Positions 59,903-64,000 of a stretch of 64,000 nucleotides of DNA are shown piece by piece. The translations under genes and the position numbers were made by a program. Origin of the DNA: Bacteroidales bacterium (lineage in GTDB: Bacteria > Bacteroidota > Bacteroidia > Bacteroidales > UBA932); NCBI GenBank assembly GCA_022653675.1, contig JALCST010000003.1, positions 124,001-188,000 of the forward strand. Reading direction: 5' to 3'. How positions within the stretch are numbered: position 1 is the first letter of the stretch; each line of letters opens with the position of its first letter. The notes beneath the pieces are model-generated. The model did not search any database. It saw only the letters and a list, made by a program, of their open reading frames with translations, and was not told where the DNA came from.

Positions 59903-62065
59903 ATGAAAATAATAATGCAGGGACATCATAAAATCGCCTTATTGATACTACTGTCGTCGCTAAGTGCCGATATCTCGTATGCACAGGTAACCACCGCGAA
60001 GGAAGATACCACCAAACCCATCAAACTGAACGAAGCCGTGATCACCGCCCACAACGAATTCATCAAGGCCAGCCCGAACGGATTCGAGGTCGCCATCGGC
60101 GGCAACATCGATATCAGGGGCAAGGAAACGACCGATATCCTGAAACAGCTTCCTACCCTGCACTCGAATGGCAATTCCCTGAACATGACGGGCAAATCGT
60201 CCGTAATAGTGTACATAAACGACAGGGAGATACCTCTCGACGGGCAGTCGCTGGTCGACTACCTCAATTCCCTGCCTCCCGACATAATAAAGTCCGTGGA
60301 AATCATGTCCACCCCTCCCGCGAAGTACGATGCCGAAGGCAATGTAGGGATCATCAACATTGTCACGAAGAAACACATCCTGCCCGGGTGGAAAGGGGAC
60401 GTCAAGGGCGGCTACGGGCTCAACACATACTCTTCGTATATGGGCTCCGCATTTGCAAGCTATACCGGCAAAAAGTTCTTCTTCGACGGGACGCTATCCT
60501 GCTACGACATCACATATCTGAACCAGTCCAGATACTCGAGCTACTATCCGGACGAAACCGTAACCACGTCCAACCCCAAGAAATGGGAACTCGCCTCGGC
60601 GACGGCTGACCTGAGTTTCGGATACGACTTCAGCGACAAATCGACCCTTATCCTCGATTTCCATGTTCCGTTGTACGACAGGGAAAAAATCGCCGATCTC
60701 GAAAACGAGACCAAATTCATCGACGCATCGTCCGGAAATCTCGACTCCACACTTTTTTCCACAGGCAAGTCGTCGAAGAGCGCATACACCTTCAACTCGG
60801 GATTGTACTTCAAACACAAGTTCAACGACAAGGCCTATTACATCATAAGCGCCAATTACCTGAACGACCGCGCAAGGACGGAGCGCAATTTCACATCCTA
60901 CTCCCAAGCCGGCGACATTTCATCCCCGAGGGAAGATTATGCCTCTTCCGGACAGATGAACTACAACATCGCCACGTCAAAGGCGGATTTCGTATTCCCC
61001 CTGTTCTCATGTACCGCCAATGCAGGTGCCAAACTGTCCTTCACAAATACGGCCTCGGACAACAATTTCACGGGCGACATCGACGCCTCGGACAAATTCA
61101 CCTATGAAGAAAACGTAGAGGCCCTCTATTTCAGCATGGAAAAAAACCTGAAAAAGTGGTCTTTCAAGGCGGGCGTACGTTCCGAGATCACCCGCACCTT
61201 CGGAATATCAGAGAGCACCGGCGAACGGCACGACAGCAGCTACGTCGACTTTTTCCCGACCGTCAGCATTTCGCACAGTTTCGGCAAATCGAATATCCTT
61301 TCGCTTCAATATTCCGACAGGATAGAAAGGCCGCCATACGGGTACCTCGACCCTTTCAAATGGTATATCAGCAAATACAGTTATTCCGTCGGGAACCCAT
61401 TTCTCAAGCCTTCCTATATGAAAAACCTGGAACTCACATACCTCCACGGGGATTCGTTCGAAGCGAAGATTTACTGCTCGAGCCAGAAGGACAAGGTTGG
61501 GAAACTCGTCGTACTCGACTCCACGGACTGTCTCAGCGACGTGGAGATAGCGAACAATTACCTGAACGTGAATTGTGTGGGAGTCAACGTCTATAAGTCG
61601 CTCAAACCGGCAAGCTGGTATGCGACCGTCATCCAGGGCGATTTGGTTTATCAGAAATACACGTCGAGCGAGGAAGAATTCGAGAATGTCTCCGGTTTCA
61701 TGGGAGCGGTAACGATGGACAATACGTTTTCGATAGGCGACAGTTTCAGGATAACATGCAACCTGACGGAAAGCTTTCCGGGCCTGTACGATTACAGGAC
61801 CTCTAAAAACGGGTTCCAGGCGGATATCGGACTGAACTACATAAACGACAAAAGCGGAATCCAAGTCAAGCTCTTCGTCACCGACCTCTTCAAGACGTCG
61901 AGCCCGGAATATACATACAATAGCGACGGCGTACGGCAGGTCTACAATAATTATTACGATTCACGCTCCGTGGAACTCTCCCTGACATGGCGTTTCGGCA
62001 ACTGGTACAACAAGACTCGCAAGTCGGCCCCGGCTTCGAACCAGGAAGAACAAAAGAGGTTGTAA
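59903..62065 (+). CDS. Outer-membrane beta-barrel protein, TonB-receptor-like (OMP_b-brl_3 type)
   Basis: A 720-residue outer-membrane protein with signal peptide (cleavage after SYAQ, about 28). It lacks a CarboxypepD_reg domain; a plug-like region follows directly (about 40-155; KLNEAVITAHNEFI, IRGKETTDILKQLPTLHSNG, VIVYINDREIPLDGQSLVDYLNSLPPD read in three pieces, and EGNVGIINIVTKK). The remaining 550 residues are barrel strands, with a C-terminal ELSLTWRFGNWYN. It belongs to the small receptors often encoded alone in Bacteroidales. The cargo is unknown. It is isolated on both sides, 94 bp after the RhuM remnant. Confidence 0.85.
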   Translation: MKIIMQGHHKIALLILLSSLSADISYAQVTTAKEDTTKPIKLNEAVITAHNEFIKASPNGFEVAIGGNIDIRGKETTDILKQLPTLHSNGNSLNMTGKSSVIVYINDREIPLDGQSLVDYLNSLPPDIIKSVEIMSTPPAKYDAEGNVGIINIVTKKHILPGWKGDVKGGYGLNTYSSYMGSAFASYTGKKFFFDGTLSCYDITYLNQSRYSSYYPDETVTTSNPKKWELASATADLSFGYDFSDKSTLILDFHVPLYDREKIADLENETKFIDASSGNLDSTLFSTGKSSKSAYTFNSGLYFKHKFNDKAYYIISANYLNDRARTERNFTSYSQAGDISSPREDYASSGQMNYNIATSKADFVFPLFSCTANAGAKLSFTNTASDNNFTGDIDASDKFTYEENVEALYFSMEKNLKKWSFKAGVRSEITRTFGISESTGERHDSSYVDFFPTVSISHSFGKSNILSLQYSDRIERPPYGYLDPFKWYISKYSYSVGNPFLKPSYMKNLELTYLHGDSFEAKIYCSSQKDKVGKLVVLDSTDCLSDVEIANNYLNVNCVGVNVYKSLKPASWYATVIQGDLVYQKYTSSEEEFENVSGFMGAVTMDNTFSIGDSFRITCNLTESFPGLYDYRTSKNGFQADIGLNYINDKSGIQVKLFVTDLFKTSSPEYTYNSDGVRQVYNNYYDSRSVELSLTWRFGNWYNKTRKSAPASNQEEQKRL

Positions 62066-62174
62066 CGCCGCCGGGTCAGAACCTGAAATTGCTCCCGATG
62101 ATGGAAAACCGCTTCTTCTCCAAGTAAAAACACCCCTCTACCCCTTTTATTGGCGGAAATATCAAAAAAAACCA

Positions 62175-62182
62175 TAACTTTG
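62175..62182 (+). promoter_or_regulatory. -7 box upstream of the GH78-like gene
   Basis: TAACTTTG is an exact -7 match only 7 bp before ATG 62190, with TTG (62150-62152) 22 bp further up, so the leader would be nearly absent. Confidence 0.4.
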
Positions 62183-62189
62183 ACAGGTT

Positions 62190-64000
62190 ATGACAAATTA
62201 TGTAAGATTTCCGTTGGCGGCGGTAGTCGCGTGTATGGTATTCATATCATGCAACAACAATGTCGACATCGTCGATATGCGTTGCGAATACCTGGATAAT
62301 CCCATTCAAATAGATATCACCAATCCTCGTTTCCAATGGAGGTATTCGGCAAATAAAGGGTTCTGCCAACAATCTTACGTTCTTGAAGTAGCGACCGGTG
62401 TGAATCTGCTAAAAAAGGGCAAGGCAGACGTCTGGAGCTCCGGCGTCATAGAGTCCGGCGATTGCCATACGGAAATGTATGACAATGTACCTCTTATGTC
62501 CATGACCGATTTTTATTGGCGTGTAACCGCAAGGGACAGCAACGGACGGAAAGTCGTATCGCCCGTTGCACACTTCGAGACTGCGAAGATGGAAGGCGAT
62601 TATTGGCGTTCGGTTTGGATAGCCGATTCTAGCAATTTGGAGTCGAATACCATCTCGTCAAATTTCCGAAGGGAATTCTCCGTCACGAAGGAGGTGACCC
62701 ACGCTTTGCTTTTCATGTCAGGAATCACGAGTTATAAAATATATATCAACGGGAAAACCGTAGGGAACAGCTTCTTGAACTTCGCTTTTGCTGACAATCC
62801 CAAACAGGTCTATTACGAGACATACGACATCACAGACAGAATCGTACAAGGCAAAAACGCTATCGCAGTAATTATGGGGAACAGCCTTCTCGACAATGGC
62901 AAGGGTTCCCGTGTATCTAGAAATCCTAAACATCAGATGCTTTGCGGCATAATCATGGAAAATGCCGACGGGACGCGTGAACAAGTTCCATGCGACGAAA
63001 AATGGAAATTTTCCAATGGCTACGTAACAAACGATAAAGACGGTGATATGGTCTATGACCTGCATAACGACCACAACGGATGGATGTTGCCATATTTCGA
63101 CGACAGCAAATGGGAAAGGGTTACTGAAATGGACAATCCCGCACCGAGTATCAAATCCCAGTTGGTACCTCCAATGAAAGAACAAATTGTCAAAGCCCTC
63201 GATAGCACGAGCACTGATTCCAATACCGGCATATATGACCTCGGCAGTGAGATAATCGGCACATACTCCATGTCGTTCAAAGCAAGTAAAGGTGCAAGCA
63301 TATCGGTTACCCTTTCTAACGATTATGACGGTGAAGGGCATCTGAAATCAGGAATGAAGGATATTTTTGTGGCCGATGCTTCCGATTCCCTCTATACTTT
63401 CCATCCATACATGAATTTCCGTCGTTACAGATATGCCGAGATTTCTTCCGACAAATCTATTTCGGATGTTTCATTTTCAGGAGAAAGAATTAGGCTAAAC
63501 CTTGCCAGGACAGGTTTTTCCTGCTGTTCGGATTCAGTTTTGAATGACATCTGCAGACAGGCAGATAAAAATTACGTTAACCTGACGACATACAGTTTTC
63601 CGGAGAATCATACCGGGTGCGACGAAAGTAATCTTTTCAATTCGTCAATTGATGCAGATTACGGCCTTATGGCTTACGATGCCATTCTTCTATACGAAAA
63701 TTTTGTGAAAGACATCATAAATAACCAGAATCCGGACGGCAGCATCGACAACCTGTTCCCAGGTATGCTCCGTCAATGTTTGCCTGCCGGGATATTGGAT
63801 GCAGTTGCAGCTTTTCACATCCCATGTTCCATTTATACGTTCTACGGAGATTCCAGATGCATGTCCGATGTCTTGCGGACTTGCAGGAGATATCTGGCAT
63901 ACATGGAAAAGAATATGGAACATGATTTTCTTGTGGACGGAAACCTCTTGGAAAATTGCGTTTATTACTACGACTACAGTTGCATTTGCAAGATGTCGGA
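62190..64000 (+). CDS. GH78-like (alpha-L-rhamnosidase family) lipoprotein, 3' end outside window
   Basis: The first 604 codons of a lipoprotein with signal MTNYVRFPLAAVVACMVF and lipobox ISC (Cys21). The N-terminal Ig-like domain has NPRFQWRYSANKGFCQQSYVLEVA split as PRFxW and QxxYxLxVA, plus VWSSGVIESG and FYWRVTARDSNG, as in bacterial rhamnosidases. A jelly-roll with IYINGKTVGNSFLNFAF follows, then the start of the (alpha/alpha)6 domain. In the place of the usual DCPxRExxGWTGD the protein reads HTGCDESNLFNSSIDAD, so key residues look replaced. The following NPDGSIDN is conserved. It may be a divergent GH78 or a non-rhamnosidase relative. Confidence 0.75.
   Translation, partial: MTNYVRFPLAAVVACMVFISCNNNVDIVDMRCEYLDNPIQIDITNPRFQWRYSANKGFCQQSYVLEVATGVNLLKKGKADVWSSGVIESGDCHTEMYDNVPLMSMTDFYWRVTARDSNGRKVVSPVAHFETAKMEGDYWRSVWIADSSNLESNTISSNFRREFSVTKEVTHALLFMSGITSYKIYINGKTVGNSFLNFAFADNPKQVYYETYDITDRIVQGKNAIAVIMGNSLLDNGKGSRVSRNPKHQMLCGIIMENADGTREQVPCDEKWKFSNGYVTNDKDGDMVYDLHNDHNGWMLPYFDDSKWERVTEMDNPAPSIKSQLVPPMKEQIVKALDSTSTDSNTGIYDLGSEIIGTYSMSFKASKGASISVTLSNDYDGEGHLKSGMKDIFVADASDSLYTFHPYMNFRRYRYAEISSDKSISDVSFSGERIRLNLARTGFSCCSDSVLNDICRQADKNYVNLTTYSFPENHTGCDESNLFNSSIDADYGLMAYDAILLYENFVKDIINNQNPDGSIDNLFPGMLRQCLPAGILDAVAAFHIPCSIYTFYGDSRCMSDVLRTCRRYLAYMEKNMEHDFLVDGNLLENCVYYYDYSCICKMS

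Noticed and set aside
1-64000. tRNA or rRNA genes
   Set aside because: No cloverleaf-like or conserved rRNA sequence was noticed in the intergenic spaces, though a tRNA scan could not be run.

Overview
The window looks like a chromosome segment from a member of the Bacteroidota, probably a Bacteroidales species from a gut or rumen-type habitat. The reasons are a SusC/SusD pair, many glycoside hydrolases carrying lipoprotein signals, CarboxypepD_reg-type TonB-dependent receptors, and several promoters matching the Bacteroidota -33/-7 consensus (TTTG, 19-20 bp, TAnnTTTG) instead of -35/-10. Base composition looks close to 50% GC. No rRNA, tRNA or CRISPR array was seen.

Left edge to about 20.9 kb. 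The window opens in the last codons of a SusE/SusF-like protein followed by a GH3 beta-glucosidase. Next come class I fructose-bisphosphate aldolase and an O6-alkylguanine repair protein on the minus strand, then a metal-uptake locus (Fur-family regulator, small CxxC exported protein, TonB receptor) whose promoter contains a perfect palindrome. An orphan condensation-domain-like protein diverges from a lipoprotein that fuses a GH5-like hydrolase to an aldose 1-epimerase. A six-gene minus-strand operon (19083 down to 11009) encodes the whole GDP-D-glycero-alpha-D-manno-heptose pathway (HddA, GmhA, a fused HddC-GmhB), a GT4 glycosyltransferase, a GH31 enzyme and a Tat-type ferredoxin-containing aldo/keto reductase. 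A HAD phosphatase and an AraC-type regulator follow on the plus strand.

The centre (21.2-40.1 kb) is one eleven-gene beta-mannan utilisation locus. It holds a GH5_7 mannanase lipoprotein, a GH27 alpha-galactosidase fused to a CE7 acetyl esterase, SusC, SusD, two IPT/TIG-type glycan-binding lipoproteins, two GH26 mannanases, GH130 mannosylglucose phosphorylase, a GPH-type sugar symporter and an AGE-family mannobiose 2-epimerase. The expected flow is deacetylation, degalactosylation and cleavage to mannobiose outside the cytoplasm, import, epimerisation to mannosyl-glucose, and phosphorolysis to mannose 1-phosphate plus glucose.

From 40.1 kb there is a Fic protein that lacks the usual autoinhibitory glutamate, a FeoA-FeoB fusion behind a perfect 11-bp inverted repeat, and a tripartite ABC export operon (TolC, adaptor, one ATPase, three large permeases). 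That operon is divergent from a sigma-54 response regulator and its histidine kinase. The 57.4-59.8 kb stretch is repeat-rich: three copies of a structured repeat (R1), two and a partial copy of a MITE-like repeat (R2), two tandem paralogous lipoproteins and the remnant of a RhuM-type gene. The window ends with an outer-membrane beta-barrel receptor and the first 604 codons of a divergent GH78-like protein.
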